Below, piece after piece: positions 39,519 through 49,176 of a DNA stretch of 64,000 nt. Source of the stretch: an uncultured Caulobacterales bacterium (GTDB taxonomy: Bacteria; Pseudomonadota; Alphaproteobacteria; Caulobacterales; Maricaulaceae). Below the pieces are notes generated by a model. The model had not been told where the DNA came from and searched no databases. It was given only the letters and a program-made list of their open reading frames with translations. Position 1 is the first letter of the stretch; each line of letters opens with the position of its first letter. The stretch is taken from assembly GCA_947503715.1 (NCBI GenBank), contig CANNER010000002.1, positions 744,001 through 808,000 on the forward strand, in the 5' to 3' direction. Made by a program: the position numbers and the translations under genes.

Positions 39519-42373
39519 CAGTCCAACCGTTCCACGGGCAGGCCCAATTCACCCAACGGTCCGGCCTGCGTTTCCGCATCTCCGACGACAAGATAAGTCA
39601 TGGCATCAGGGCGGATATGCGCGGCGGCGATCCGTTTGAAATCCGCCAGCGTCATGGCTTGGATCGCCTTGGCATTTTGCGCGCGGTAATCCGGTGCGTA
39701 ACCATAGGCATCAATCTCGCCCAAGACACCGAGCTTGTCGCGCAGCGTTTCCGTCTTCAGCGCCTGCCCGCGAATAAGGGCATCTTTTAATTCTGCCAAA
39801 TTTTCTTCCGTGGTTTCGGGGCCGTGGCTGGAGAGAATCTCTTGAATGAGTTCGATCGACTCTTTCGTGACATTGGACCGCACAGAAGACGACACACCAA
39901 ATGTGCCGTTCTCTTTGCTGCCGTTAAAGCCGGAGCGGATGCCATAAGTATAGCCCTTCTCCACACGCAAGGTCGTGTTGAGCTTGGACGTGTAAATACC
40001 ACCCAGCGGGAAGTTAATCGCTTCGGCGAGCGGGTAATCCGCGTCTGTCGCAGCCAGTGCAGGGCGGGATAAACGGAGCACAGATTGTTTCGCCCCGGGC
40101 ACATCATAGAGATAGATTTTTGCTTCCGTGACGGGGCTGAGCGTCTGCGAAACGGGCGCTTTCGCCGCGACATCGGGACCGATATCCCCCCGGTCCCAAG
40201 CGGCCTTTACGCGTGAGTTTTCGTAATCTCCCGCCACGCGAAGGGCTGCGCCGTTCAGCGTGTAATGATCGGCATGAAACGCTTTTAAATCCTCCAGCGT
40301 CACGCCTTCCAAAGCGTCAGCCGCGCCGTACCCCGTCAGGCCGGAATGGTGAAGCGGGCTGTCTTTCGGATAGGTCAGTTCCGCTGCTTCACGCCGCGCG
40401 ATGGAATTCGGGTTGCCTTCGCCGGATGTGATGGATTGCAGCACCTGATTTTTCAGCGTTGCAAATTCTTCTTCATCCCAGCGTGGCTCGAACAGCATTT
40501 CCTGCACGAGATCCATCGTCGCATCGAAGTTCCGCGACAATGTTGTGCCCGTCACAAAAACGCCCGTATTTCCGGCGCTGACTGAAATGCTGGATCCCAA
40601 CATGCCAATTGCGTCTTCCAACTCAGCGGTTGTCTTATTCGCCGTACCTTTGGACAGCATATCCGCCGTCAGACCCGCAGCGGCAGGGGCGGAGACATCA
40701 TTGCGCAACCGTCCACCGTCGAGGCGGAGCGAGAAATTGATGACCGGAATCTCGTCACTCGGCAGACCCAATACAGTCAGCCCATTATCGAGGTCGGTTT
40801 GCCAGATAGTGGGGGAGGGCAGGTTATAGCCTGCGCCGAAATCCGGCTCAACCGTGCGGTCAAAACTGGACGGCGTCGGGTTTTCGATGACGCGCGCGGC
40901 AGGGTCGAATTCAACGGCGGCACCTTCACCGGCGACGATCTCCTCTTCCACGACATCCGCAACCGCGGAGCCTTCCAGCCCTAATTCCGCCTCGCCCATC
41001 GGGACGAAGCTGGTCGCGATGAAGGGCTTCCCCTTTAGGTAGGTCTCATAGACTCGCATCACATCAGCGGTGGTGACGTCGCGGTACGCGGCGAGGTCTT
41101 TTTTGTAATAGCCCGGATCATCGGTGAAGAGATTATATTCCGACAGGGCGATGGCCTTGTTCAGGGCGCTGTCGAAATTCCCGTAGAATTCGACTTCGAC
41201 ACTCGCCTTGATCCGGTCGAGATCTTTCTGCGGCATCCCATTTTCCTCGAACCGTGCAAAGGATTGCTCGATTGCGGGGGACAGTTCGTCCAGATCGGTT
41301 CCGGCATTGCTCGGCGCGATCAAGTAAAACTCACCCGCAATCTCGGACACGTTGGAAAACGCGCCAACTCCGGGGGAGAGTTTAGCCTCGTCGACGAGGA
41401 CTTCATTAAACGGCGCGGTCTTGCCCTGCGTCAGATAATTGGCGAGATATTCCAGCGCATAGCTATCGGGATGATATTGCTCCACCGTCGGCCAGACATA
41501 GGTCAGGCGCGGGACGGTCGCAAAATTATCCTCATGGACGAGTTTGATCGTCTCGGACAATTGGCCCGGACGAGCACCGTAAGGTTCAATCTCTTCGCCG
41601 GCCGGAATTTCACCGAAATATTTTTCGACATAGGCTTTGGCTTCGGCCACGTCAAAATCACCCGTGATCGTCACGGTCACATTATTGGGCACATACCAGC
41701 GCGCGTAAAAGTCCTTTGTATCCTGCAATGTTGCGGCGTCGAGATCTTCAAGACTGCCAATCACCTGCCAGTTATAGGGGTGATCCGCGGGGTAGAGCGC
41801 CTTGCCGATGACATACCAATTATGGCCATAGGGCGCGTTGTCGACGCGCTGGCGCTTCTCATTTTTGACGACTTGTTTCTCATTGTCGATGACGTTCTGC
41901 GTGACGGTCTCAATGAACCAGCCCAGTTTGTCCGCTTCGGCCCACACGACTTTTTCCAGCGCGTCTTTCGGGACGGCTTGGAAATATTGCGTCATATCAT
42001 TGGTCGTGAACCCGTTTGTACCTTCACCGCCAATGCGCGTGTTCATTTCGTCCAATCCGCCATAGCCAAGGTTTTCGGAATCGAGGAAGAGAAGATGTTC
42101 GAATAAATGCGCGAAGCCCGTCCGGCCCTCGGTCTCTCTCGCAGACCCAACGTGAGCGGCGAGGTTGATCGCGACAACCGGATCAGACCGGTCAACATGA
42201 AAAACGACGTCGAGGCCGTTCTCCAGCGTGATTTTCTCATAGTTCAGATCAAGGGCGGGCGCGCTGGCACTTTTGACGTTCGCTGATGTGTCTGTCTTTG
42301 TGGATGCTCCGTCCGCGCAAGCCGCCAGAACAAAGGGTGCAGCGAGTAATACCGAGCTAATTCTAAAATTCAT
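39518..42373 (-). CDS. M16 family zinc metallopeptidase lipoprotein (pitrilysin type)
   Basis: About 951 residues, made of two M16 halves. A lipoprotein signal (lipobox LAAC) is followed by the catalytic half with the inverted zinc motif HLFEH and, further on, the third ligand Glu in the IDNEKQVVKNEKRQ region. The second half lacks the zinc motif, as usual. Degrades peptides at the cell envelope. The ATG at 42373 has an AAAGGAG site. A paralogue starts at 62752. Head of an operon with the DUF4349 gene and the Ca2+ antiporter. Confidence 0.92.
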   Translation of the reverse strand: MNFRISSVLLAAPFVLAACADGASTKTDTSANVKSASAPALDLNYEKITLENGLDVVFHVDRSDPVVAINLAAHVGSARETEGRTGFAHLFEHLLFLDSENLGYGGLDEMNTRIGGEGTNGFTTNDMTQYFQAVPKDALEKVVWAEADKLGWFIETVTQNVIDNEKQVVKNEKRQRVDNAPYGHNWYVIGKALYPADHPYNWQVIGSLEDLDAATLQDTKDFYARWYVPNNVTVTITGDFDVAEAKAYVEKYFGEIPAGEEIEPYGARPGQLSETIKLVHEDNFATVPRLTYVWPTVEQYHPDSYALEYLANYLTQGKTAPFNEVLVDEAKLSPGVGAFSNVSEIAGEFYLIAPSNAGTDLDELSPAIEQSFARFEENGMPQKDLDRIKASVEVEFYGNFDSALNKAIALSEYNLFTDDPGYYKKDLAAYRDVTTADVMRVYETYLKGKPFIATSFVPMGEAELGLEGSAVADVVEEEIVAGEGAAVEFDPAARVIENPTPSSFDRTVEPDFGAGYNLPSPTIWQTDLDNGLTVLGLPSDEIPVINFSLRLDGGRLRNDVSAPAAAGLTADMLSKGTANKTTAELEDAIGMLGSSISVSAGNTGVFVTGTTLSRNFDATMDLVQEMLFEPRWDEEEFATLKNQVLQSITSGEGNPNSIARREAAELTYPKDSPLHHSGLTGYGAADALEGVTLEDLKAFHADHYTLNGAALRVAGDYENSRVKAAWDRGDIGPDVAAKAPVSQTLSPVTEAKIYLYDVPGAKQSVLRLSRPALAATDADYPLAEAINFPLGGIYTSKLNTTLRVEKGYTYGIRSGFNGSKENGTFGVSSSVRSNVTKESIELIQEILSSHGPETTEENLAELKDALIRGQALKTETLRDKLGVLGEIDAYGYAPDYRAQNAKAIQAMTLADFKRIAAAHIRPDAMTYLVVGDAETQAGPLGELGLPVERLD

Positions 42374-42478
42374 GACCATCTCCTTTGTCATTCGTCCGTA
42401 AAAGACTACGCTCCGCACGGAACCGGGGCAAGCGGCAAGCGTTTGTAGAGACAACTGAATCAAATTGGAGACTAAATC

Positions 42479-42724
42479 ATGGGCATTATCGGACTTATCC
42501 TGACTGGACTGTTCGCGGGATTGATCGCGCGTTTTCTGATCCCCGGAAAGACGAAACCCGGCGGTCTGATTATGACGACTCTTCTGGGTATTATCGGGTC
42601 ATTTGTGGCGGGATATCTTGGGCAGATGCTGGGTTTTTACCAAGTCGGCGAACCTGTCGGATTTTTGGGCGCAGTGATTGGCGCAATCATCGTGGTCTAT
42701 ATCTACAATAGGCTCCGAGACTAA
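42479..42724 (+). CDS. GlsB/YeaQ/YmgE family membrane protein
   Basis: 81 residues with three hydrophobic segments and Gly-rich turns (GLFAGLIARFLIPGK near the start). Fits the transglycosylase-associated/GlsB family of small stress-linked membrane proteins; no enzymatic activity is known. Divergent from the M16 operon. Its stop overlaps the end of the asparaginase-like gene by four bases. Confidence 0.88.
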   Translation: MGIIGLILTGLFAGLIARFLIPGKTKPGGLIMTTLLGIIGSFVAGYLGQMLGFYQVGEPVGFLGAVIGAIIVVYIYNRLRD

Positions 42725-43212
42725 TCGAACCGTCCCGACGCGACATCTTTATGTAAATCTTGAGCGGCGAAGACTTTGCCGTTCATGACACCATAAACGC
42801 CTGCTGGCAGTAATCGTGCCGCAATGACAGCGCCGCCGAGATTGAAATTGCCGTCCGACTGACCGAGGGACCAAGGTCGCATGGCGCCCGTCAGGACGAC
42901 CGTCTTTTTTCCAATATTCCCGTCCAGCGCCTGTGCCGTCAGTTCCATTGTCCCCGTTCCATGCGTCACAACGATCCGGTTTTCCGGTGCCGTGTTAATT
43001 GCGCGGAGGATTTTGGCGCGGTGGGTGTCGTCCATATCCAGACTGTCAATCGACATGAGCGATTTGATACGCGAAACCCGTGCGCGGCCCTGACCGAGAA
43101 TATCCGCCACACGGCTTGTCCCATCGAGAATGAGGCTCTCGGAAAACGTATCATGGACTTTGTCGAGCGTGCCACCCGTGACAAGGATGGCGAGCGGGTC
43201 GCGATTTATCAT
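42721..43212 (-). CDS. Single-domain asparaginase-like protein
   Basis: 163 residues, only the N-terminal domain of an L-asparaginase (normally about 330). The first catalytic Thr lies in LVTGGTLDKVH. The second motif, usually HGTDT, reads HGTGT, so the Asp that positions substrate is Gly. KTVVLTGAMRP, with the catalytic Lys, is present. The second domain, which normally closes the active site of the neighbour subunit, is missing. It may be a reduced enzyme or a binding protein. It follows the TonB-like gene by eight bases. Confidence 0.82.
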   Translation of the reverse strand: MINRDPLAILVTGGTLDKVHDTFSESLILDGTSRVADILGQGRARVSRIKSLMSIDSLDMDDTHRAKILRAINTAPENRIVVTHGTGTMELTAQALDGNIGKKTVVLTGAMRPWSLGQSDGNFNLGGAVIAARLLPAGVYGVMNGKVFAAQDLHKDVASGRFD

Positions 43213-43220
43213 GATCGTCT

Positions 43221-44138
43221 CTAATCTTCAGCGCGGAAAATATAGCGCTTGCGGACCCCAACTGCGGGGACCACTTCGCCATTAATCGTTTTCGGATTGA
43301 ACCGTGTGCGCATGGCGGCGCGTTCAGCGGCTTTGATAAAGTCGCGTTCATAGCGTTCGGCGTCGACAGAGATAATCTCCGTCTGGCTGACTCGGCCTTT
43401 TTCGTCGATGTTCATGGCGACGGTCACGATCGCGCCGATATTCCGACGCCGCGCATTTCTTGGATAGCGCGGGCTGGTATTGCGACGCACCGTGGGTTGG
43501 ACAATGACATCTTTTGCGACGGGACGTGTCGGCGGCGGAGGCGGGGGTACATAGACGGGCTGGAAGATTTGTGGGGGTGCGCCCGCGAGCGTATCAGACG
43601 GTAGATTTTGCGGGATAGGACTGTCGACATTCTCCAGTGACCGATCAGGCAGGGGTTGCGCTTTCGCAGTCTCGTCAATTTCCTGCGCCAAGGCGTCCAA
43701 CTCTTCCCCTCGTCCACCGAGCAGTGCGCGGTTCCATTTGGCCTCATAGGCGGTGAGGGCGGCTTGCTTGTCTTCCGCTTCGGCCCTTACATCATAGACT
43801 TTTGCCGTCAGAGCCTCCCAATCGGCCAGTTCTGCGCGTTGAATAATGTCCAGCTGATCCGTGATCGCCGCCGCGCGGTCTGTATCGGGAAAAGCGCGTT
43901 GGTAATCCAGCAGACGTGCGCGGCGCAGGGCCGGTGCGGGTTCCGCAAGCGCCTGCAGATAGGCCGCGCGGGAGGCAGGAGTCTCCACCGATTGGCCCGG
44001 GTCAGCAGGCGTGCCGGGACTAAACAGCCAGACAAAGAAAAACACGACTCCCGCCAGCACCGCTCCGATCAGGAACGGCCAGATCGAAAATCCGCCACCG
44101 CGGCGCTCTTCTTCGGGATCGTCAATTGTTTGATACAT
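43221..44138 (-). CDS. Energy transducer TonB-like protein
   Basis: 305 residues. One membrane helix (about residues 18-42) starts a periplasmic part rich in Glu and Ala, then a proline run (VPPPPPPTRPVA, near residue 195), and a C-terminal TonB domain (SPRYPRNARRRNIGAIV to the end). This order is that of TonB, which transmits proton-motive force to outer membrane receptors. No exbB/exbD or receptor gene is nearby. Possibly first gene of a pair with the asparaginase-like gene. Confidence 0.82.
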   Translation of the reverse strand: MYQTIDDPEEERRGGGFSIWPFLIGAVLAGVVFFFVWLFSPGTPADPGQSVETPASRAAYLQALAEPAPALRRARLLDYQRAFPDTDRAAAITDQLDIIQRAELADWEALTAKVYDVRAEAEDKQAALTAYEAKWNRALLGGRGEELDALAQEIDETAKAQPLPDRSLENVDSPIPQNLPSDTLAGAPPQIFQPVYVPPPPPPTRPVAKDVIVQPTVRRNTSPRYPRNARRRNIGAIVTVAMNIDEKGRVSQTEIISVDAERYERDFIKAAERAAMRTRFNPKTINGEVVPAVGVRKRYIFRAED

Positions 44139-44210
44139 TTCGAGCTATTTATAGGCGCAAAAAATCGTGACGCTATTGAAATTCTGCCACTGACTGCGCA
44201 CAAGCCGCTT

Positions 44211-47045
44211 ATGTCCGCTACTGCTCCCCTGACCAAAGACTCCCATGTCGTCCTCGTCGACGGGTCTGCTTATATTTTTCGCGCGTTTCATGCGCTGCCT
44301 CCCCTAACCAATAAAAATGACGGCACGCCCGTCGGCGCCGTTGCCGGATTCTGCAATATGCTGTTCAAGCTGCTGCAAAACCAGAATGACAAAGATCGTC
44401 CGACCCATTTCGCCGTGATCTTTGATGCGTCCGGCGATACGTTTCGTAACGGGATTTATGACCTTTATAAGGCCAATCGCGGCGAACCGCCCGAAGATTT
44501 GGTCCCGCAATTCCCCCTGACCCGCGAAGCGACCATCGCGTTTGGCTCTCCCTCGATTGAAATGACAGGGTTTGAGGCGGATGACCTGATCGCGACCTAT
44601 GCACGGATTGCGGATGAGGCGGGTGCGCGATGTACGATTATCAGTTCCGATAAAGACCTCATGCAGCTCGTGACGGAAAATGTCATCATGCGCGACCCGA
44701 TGAAGAATAAGGATATCGGGATTAAGGAGGTCGAGGAGAAGTTCGGCGTCAAACCTGACCGCGTGATTGATGTGCAGGCGCTGGCCGGAGACAGCGTCGA
44801 TAATATTCCGGGCGTGCCGGGGATCGGGGTCAAAACGGCGGTGTTACTATTGAACGAATATGGCCCCTTGGAAGAGCTACTGGAGCGCTCCCACGAAATT
44901 CCGCAAAAGGGCCGCCGCGAGAAGATGATGGCGAATAAGGAGATGGCGCTGATCTCTAAACAACTCGTGACGTTGAAAACCGATATTGATCTGGAAGTCC
45001 CGATTGAAGACCTCGCCGTCACAGATCCGGATATTGATGTCCTCTTCGACTTCCTCGAACGCATGACGTTTCGCACCCTCACCGCGCGGGTCCGTGCGGC
45101 ACTGGGCGAGGGCGAGACGGATGGATTGCGTAAGGATGACACCGCGCCGGAAGCGCCCGCCGACCTCACTGCGCCCGCCAATGTCGTTTTCGATAAGGAA
45201 AAATATGTCTGCGTTCAGGACGTCGCGACGCTGAAAGACTGGGTGGCCCGCGCCATGGTGAAATCCGCCATCGCTGTCGATCTGGAAACGGACAGCCTCG
45301 ATTCTGCCGCCGCCAATATGGTCGGCGTCTGTCTCGCGCTGGACGATAATGAGGCCTGTTATATTCCTCTAACGCACAAAGGTGAAGGCGACGAATTATT
45401 TGGCGGAGACGCGCCGCAACAGGTCCCAATGCAGGATGCGCTGGATATTCTGGAGCCGCTATTCCACGCGCCGCAAGTCCTGAAAGTCGGGCAGAATTTC
45501 AAATATGATCTCGGCGTTTTTCAGCGTTATGAGGGGAATGGCAGACCCCTACATCCTGCGCCCTATGACGACACGATGCAGATCAGTTATGCGCTCGAAG
45601 CGGGGCTCCACGGTCACGGCATGGACACGCTGTCCGAAATGCATTTCGGCCACAAACCGATTGCCTTTAAAGACATTGCAGGGACGGGCAAAAAGCAGAA
45701 AACCTTTGACCAGATCGCGCTCGACGTCGCCACGCCTTATGCGGCGGAGGATGCGGATGTGACGCTGCGTCTCTGGAAATTCCTCAAGCCAAAACTGGCG
45801 AGCGAAGGCGTCGCAACCGCCTATGAAACGTTGGACCGCCAGCTCCCTGCCGTCGTGGCGAAAATGGAGAATGAGGGCATTAAGGTTGACCGTGCGGAAC
45901 TTAATCGTCTTTCAGGCCTGTTTGCGCAGAAAATGGCGCAGCTCGAAGATGAGGCCTATGAACTCGCGGGTGATAAATTCAATATCGGCTCCCCCAAACA
46001 GATCGGTGAAATTTTGTTTGACAAAATGGGGCTTGAGGGTGGCAAGAAAACCAAGACGGGCGCCTGGCAGACGGGTGTCGACATTCTTGAAAAACTCGCG
46101 GATGAGGGCGAAGTCCTGCCGCGCACCATTCTCGATTGGCGGCAATATTCGAAGCTGAAATCAACTTATACCGATGCGCTGGTCCAGCAGATCAATCCCG
46201 ATACGGGCCGCGTTCATACGAGTTTTTCCCTCGCCGCGACAACGACGGGGCGGTTGTCTTCCTCTGACCCGAACCTTCAGAACATTCCAATTAGAACCGA
46301 GATGGGCCGCAAAATCCGCGATGCTTTCGTGGCGGAGACGGGGCACGTCCTCGTCGCGGCAGATTACTCGCAGATCGAGCTGCGCCTGCTGGCCCACATC
46401 GCCGACCTTCCTAATATGAAACAGGCTTTTGCGGATGGCGTGGACATTCATGCGCTCACCGCGAGCGAGATGTTCAATGTCCCGCTGGCCGAGATGACAC
46501 CGGAAGTGCGCCGCAATGCCAAGGCAATTAATTTCGGGATTATTTACGGGATTTCCGCCTTTGGCCTCGCCAAGAATATCGGCATCTCACGCGGTGAAGC
46601 GTCTGATTACATCAAGACTTATTTCGAGAAATTTCCGGGCATCAAGGACTATATGGAAGCCGCCAAAGCGGAAGCGCGCGAATATGGCTATATCACCACC
46701 ATTCTGGGCCGCAAATGCCACATCAAGGGTATCCGCGACCGTAACCAGATGAGCCGCGCCTTCGCCGAACGCCAAGCCATTAACGCGCCCATTCAGGGCG
46801 CCGCCGCAGATATCATGCGCCGCGCCATGATCAAAATGCCGGATGCGATTGAAGGTGTGGAAGGCGCAAGACTGCTCCTGCAAGTTCATGATGAACTGGT
46901 GTTCGAAGTGCCGGAAGGTCAGGCGGATGAGTTGATCGGGATTATCACGCCAACTATGGAAAAAGCCCACGAACCCGCCGTGGAGATCAGTGTGCCGTTA
47001 TTGGTGGAAGCTCACGCGGCGAAGAACTGGAACGATGCGCATTAG
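44211..47045 (+). CDS. polA: DNA polymerase I
   Basis: 944 residues, complete in all domains. The 5' nuclease (1-300) begins VVLVDGSAYIFRAFHAL; the 3' exonuclease follows with DLETDSLD and later AAEDADVTLRLW, so proofreading residues are present; the polymerase domain carries DYSQIELRLLAHIA (motif A) and VHDELVFEVP (motif C). Repair and lagging-strand processing. The true start is ATG 44211; the frame remains open upstream to 43656 through the opposing TonB-like gene by chance. First gene of an overlapping five-gene run. Confidence 0.96.
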   Translation: MSATAPLTKDSHVVLVDGSAYIFRAFHALPPLTNKNDGTPVGAVAGFCNMLFKLLQNQNDKDRPTHFAVIFDASGDTFRNGIYDLYKANRGEPPEDLVPQFPLTREATIAFGSPSIEMTGFEADDLIATYARIADEAGARCTIISSDKDLMQLVTENVIMRDPMKNKDIGIKEVEEKFGVKPDRVIDVQALAGDSVDNIPGVPGIGVKTAVLLLNEYGPLEELLERSHEIPQKGRREKMMANKEMALISKQLVTLKTDIDLEVPIEDLAVTDPDIDVLFDFLERMTFRTLTARVRAALGEGETDGLRKDDTAPEAPADLTAPANVVFDKEKYVCVQDVATLKDWVARAMVKSAIAVDLETDSLDSAAANMVGVCLALDDNEACYIPLTHKGEGDELFGGDAPQQVPMQDALDILEPLFHAPQVLKVGQNFKYDLGVFQRYEGNGRPLHPAPYDDTMQISYALEAGLHGHGMDTLSEMHFGHKPIAFKDIAGTGKKQKTFDQIALDVATPYAAEDADVTLRLWKFLKPKLASEGVATAYETLDRQLPAVVAKMENEGIKVDRAELNRLSGLFAQKMAQLEDEAYELAGDKFNIGSPKQIGEILFDKMGLEGGKKTKTGAWQTGVDILEKLADEGEVLPRTILDWRQYSKLKSTYTDALVQQINPDTGRVHTSFSLAATTTGRLSSSDPNLQNIPIRTEMGRKIRDAFVAETGHVLVAADYSQIELRLLAHIADLPNMKQAFADGVDIHALTASEMFNVPLAEMTPEVRRNAKAINFGIIYGISAFGLAKNIGISRGEASDYIKTYFEKFPGIKDYMEAAKAEAREYGYITTILGRKCHIKGIRDRNQMSRAFAERQAINAPIQGAAADIMRRAMIKMPDAIEGVEGARLLLQVHDELVFEVPEGQADELIGIITPTMEKAHEPAVEISVPLLVEAHAAKNWNDAH

Positions 47046-48000
47046 TCTCGCTTTCGCGGGCGTTCTTTTGACGGCCTGCTCAGGAGGACCTGACATGATA
47101 ACATGGAACACGCTCTCTGGCGAAGCACCGCTTGTTATCGCCCATCGCGGGGCGTCGGGTGTCCTGCCCGAACACACGATTGAGGCCTATGACCGGGCGA
47201 TAGAGATGGGCGCGGATTATATTGAGCCTGATCTCGTGATTACCAAAGACGGCGTCCTTGTCGCGCGGCATGACCGTTATCTCTCCGGTTCAACCAATGT
47301 CTCGGACCACCCTGAATTCGCAGATCGTAAGACAGTTAAGGTGGGGCATGATGGTGCGGATTGGTTCGTTGAAGACTTCACATTGGCCGAAATTAAAACG
47401 TTGCGCGCACGACAGCCGAGAGCTGGACGGTCAGTGGAATTTGACAATCAATATATCATCCCGACATTTGATGAAGTCTTGGCTTTAATCGCCGAGAGGT
47501 CAAAGCAAACCGGGCGTCGGATTGGCGTTTACCCGGAAACAAAACATCCAGCGGCCTTGGCCGCGCTAGGTCTTCAGCATGACGAACCTCTATTAGCAAG
47601 TTTGGAAGCACATGGTTTTAACAACGCCGAAGATCCGGTTTTCATCCAATCTTTTGAGGTGGAAAATCTCGAACGGTTAAATGACCTGACGGATATACGT
47701 CTCGTTTTTTTGACAGAAACAAAACCTGATTTTACCAAGATTGCGACCGTGATTGACGGCGTGGGGCCTTACAAAAAACTCCTCATTTCCAATGGGCAAG
47801 ATACCGGCTTCATACGTGAGGCGCATGCGTCAGGCCTAACTGTACATAGTTGGACATTCCGTGATGACGCGCTTGATCCTGCATTCGAAGATATAGACGC
47901 GGAAATGAAAGCCTATTATGCGCTCGGTATAGACGGCGTATTTTCCGATTTCCCCGATACGGCCCTACGGGTGCGTGACATAGTAAAGGACACACCATGA
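47035..48000 (+). CDS. Glycerophosphodiester phosphodiesterase lipoprotein
   Basis: 321 residues. Signal with lipobox LTAC, then a GDPD TIM barrel: IAHRGASGVLPEHT with the catalytic His-Arg, EPDLVITKDGVLVARHD with the metal-binding acids and second catalytic His, and a PETKHP segment. Cleaves deacylated phospholipids to glycerol-3-phosphate, probably in the periplasm. The start overlaps the polA end by 11 bases in another frame, and its stop overlaps gpmA by four (ATGA). Confidence 0.92.
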   Translation: MRISLAFAGVLLTACSGGPDMITWNTLSGEAPLVIAHRGASGVLPEHTIEAYDRAIEMGADYIEPDLVITKDGVLVARHDRYLSGSTNVSDHPEFADRKTVKVGHDGADWFVEDFTLAEIKTLRARQPRAGRSVEFDNQYIIPTFDEVLALIAERSKQTGRRIGVYPETKHPAALAALGLQHDEPLLASLEAHGFNNAEDPVFIQSFEVENLERLNDLTDIRLVFLTETKPDFTKIATVIDGVGPYKKLLISNGQDTGFIREAHASGLTVHSWTFRDDALDPAFEDIDAEMKAYYALGIDGVFSDFPDTALRVRDIVKDTP

Positions 48001-48728
48001 CCAAATTGATCCTCGTCCGGCATGGACAATCCCAATGGAATTTGGAGAACCGTTTTACAGGATTTCACGATATCGGTTTGACCGAGCGCGGTGTGGAGGA
48101 GGCCAAGAAGGCTGCCGAACTTATCACCGCCGAAGGCATCACGCTGGATATCGGCTTCACATCTTTCCAAAAACGCGCGATTAAAACACTTTGGCTGACG
48201 CTGGAAGGTATTGAGCAAATGCACATTCCCGTGACGAAAAGCTGGCTATTGAATGAACGTCATTATGGCGCGCTGACCGGACTGAATAAGCAGGAAACGC
48301 GCGACAAACATGGCGATGAGCAGGTCCATATCTGGCGTCGTAGTTTCGATGTCCCGCCGCCGCAAATCGATATGGATAGCGAATATCACCCCTCCAAAGA
48401 TCCAAAATACGCCCATATTGATCCGTCCGTCTTGCCGACGGGTGAGAGCTTGAAAATGACCTGCGCGCGGGTTGTGCCTTACTTTAACGACCAGATTGTT
48501 CCGCATCTGAAAGCGGGATCAAATGTCATTATCTCCGCGCATGGAAATTCTCTGCGCGGCATTTTGAAAACGATTTTCAACGTCTCGGATGATGACATTC
48601 CCGGATTTGAATTTCCGACGGGCAATCCGCTCTTGATCGATATGAAACCCGGTACACTGGAAATTACCGCCGCGCGTTACATGGACGACACACGCGCGAA
48701 GGATCTGCCCGAAATCGCGAGTGCCTAG
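47997..48728 (+). CDS. gpmA: 2,3-bisphosphoglycerate-dependent phosphoglycerate mutase
   Basis: 243 residues, glycolytic interconversion of 3- and 2-phosphoglycerate. The phosphohistidine site is LVRHGQSQWN; the second half shows NERHYGALTGLNK and ISAHGNSLRG with the second His. Normal length. Coupled to the phosphodiesterase gene by a four-base overlap and to the deaminase gene by eight bases. Confidence 0.95.
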   Translation: MTKLILVRHGQSQWNLENRFTGFHDIGLTERGVEEAKKAAELITAEGITLDIGFTSFQKRAIKTLWLTLEGIEQMHIPVTKSWLLNERHYGALTGLNKQETRDKHGDEQVHIWRRSFDVPPPQIDMDSEYHPSKDPKYAHIDPSVLPTGESLKMTCARVVPYFNDQIVPHLKAGSNVIISAHGNSLRGILKTIFNVSDDDIPGFEFPTGNPLLIDMKPGTLEITAARYMDDTRAKDLPEIASA

Positions 48729-49176
48729 TCACGAAACTTATATGCGTCGCGCCTTGGCATTAGGCGCGGCACAATCCGGACGCACGGCGGAAAATCCGGC
48801 TGTCGGATGCGTGCTGGTCAAAAACGGGCTGATTATCGGCGTGGGTGCAACACAAGATGGCGGCCGCCCTCATGCCGAAACCGTCGCGTTACAGGTCACC
48901 GGAAAACAAGCGAACGGTGCTACCGCCTATGTCACGCTGGAACCGTGCAGCCATTACGGTCAGACTGCGCCCTGTGCCAATGCGTTGATCGAGGCAGGGA
49001 TATCACGCTGCTTCATCGCCTGTATTGATCCTGACCCAAGGGTGCACTGGCGCGGCGCGGCACTGTTGCAGGAAGCGGGCGTGGATGTAGAGGTAGGGTT
49101 GTGTGAAGCGGAGGCGATGGCCGCTCATGCAGACTTTTTTGCGCGGGTGAAAAATAGTGGACTTCAAATTATATGA
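48721..49176 (+). CDS. RibD-like deaminase domain without reductase domain
   Basis: 151 residues from a GTG that overlaps the gpmA end. It is a complete cytidine-deaminase-type zinc domain of RibD: NPAVGCVLVKNG, the HAE motif (RPHAETVAL) and PCSHYGQTAPCANAL with both zinc Cys. In normal RibD a reductase domain follows after about residue 150; here the frame ends at ARVKNSGLQII, at the domain border. It should deaminate the pyrimidine intermediate of riboflavin synthesis if functional. A full ribD may exist elsewhere. The next gene overlaps by 20 bases. Confidence 0.88.
   Translation: MPSHETYMRRALALGAAQSGRTAENPAVGCVLVKNGLIIGVGATQDGGRPHAETVALQVTGKQANGATAYVTLEPCSHYGQTAPCANALIEAGISRCFIACIDPDPRVHWRGAALLQEAGVDVEVGLCEAEAMAAHADFFARVKNSGLQII

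Noticed and set aside
41264-42106. 280-codon frame opposite the M16 gene
   Set aside because: Antisense of the peptidase coding sequence.
43656-44210. 185-codon upstream extension of polA
   Set aside because: It runs through the opposing TonB-like gene and has no similarity to DNA polymerase I; the family start is at 44211.
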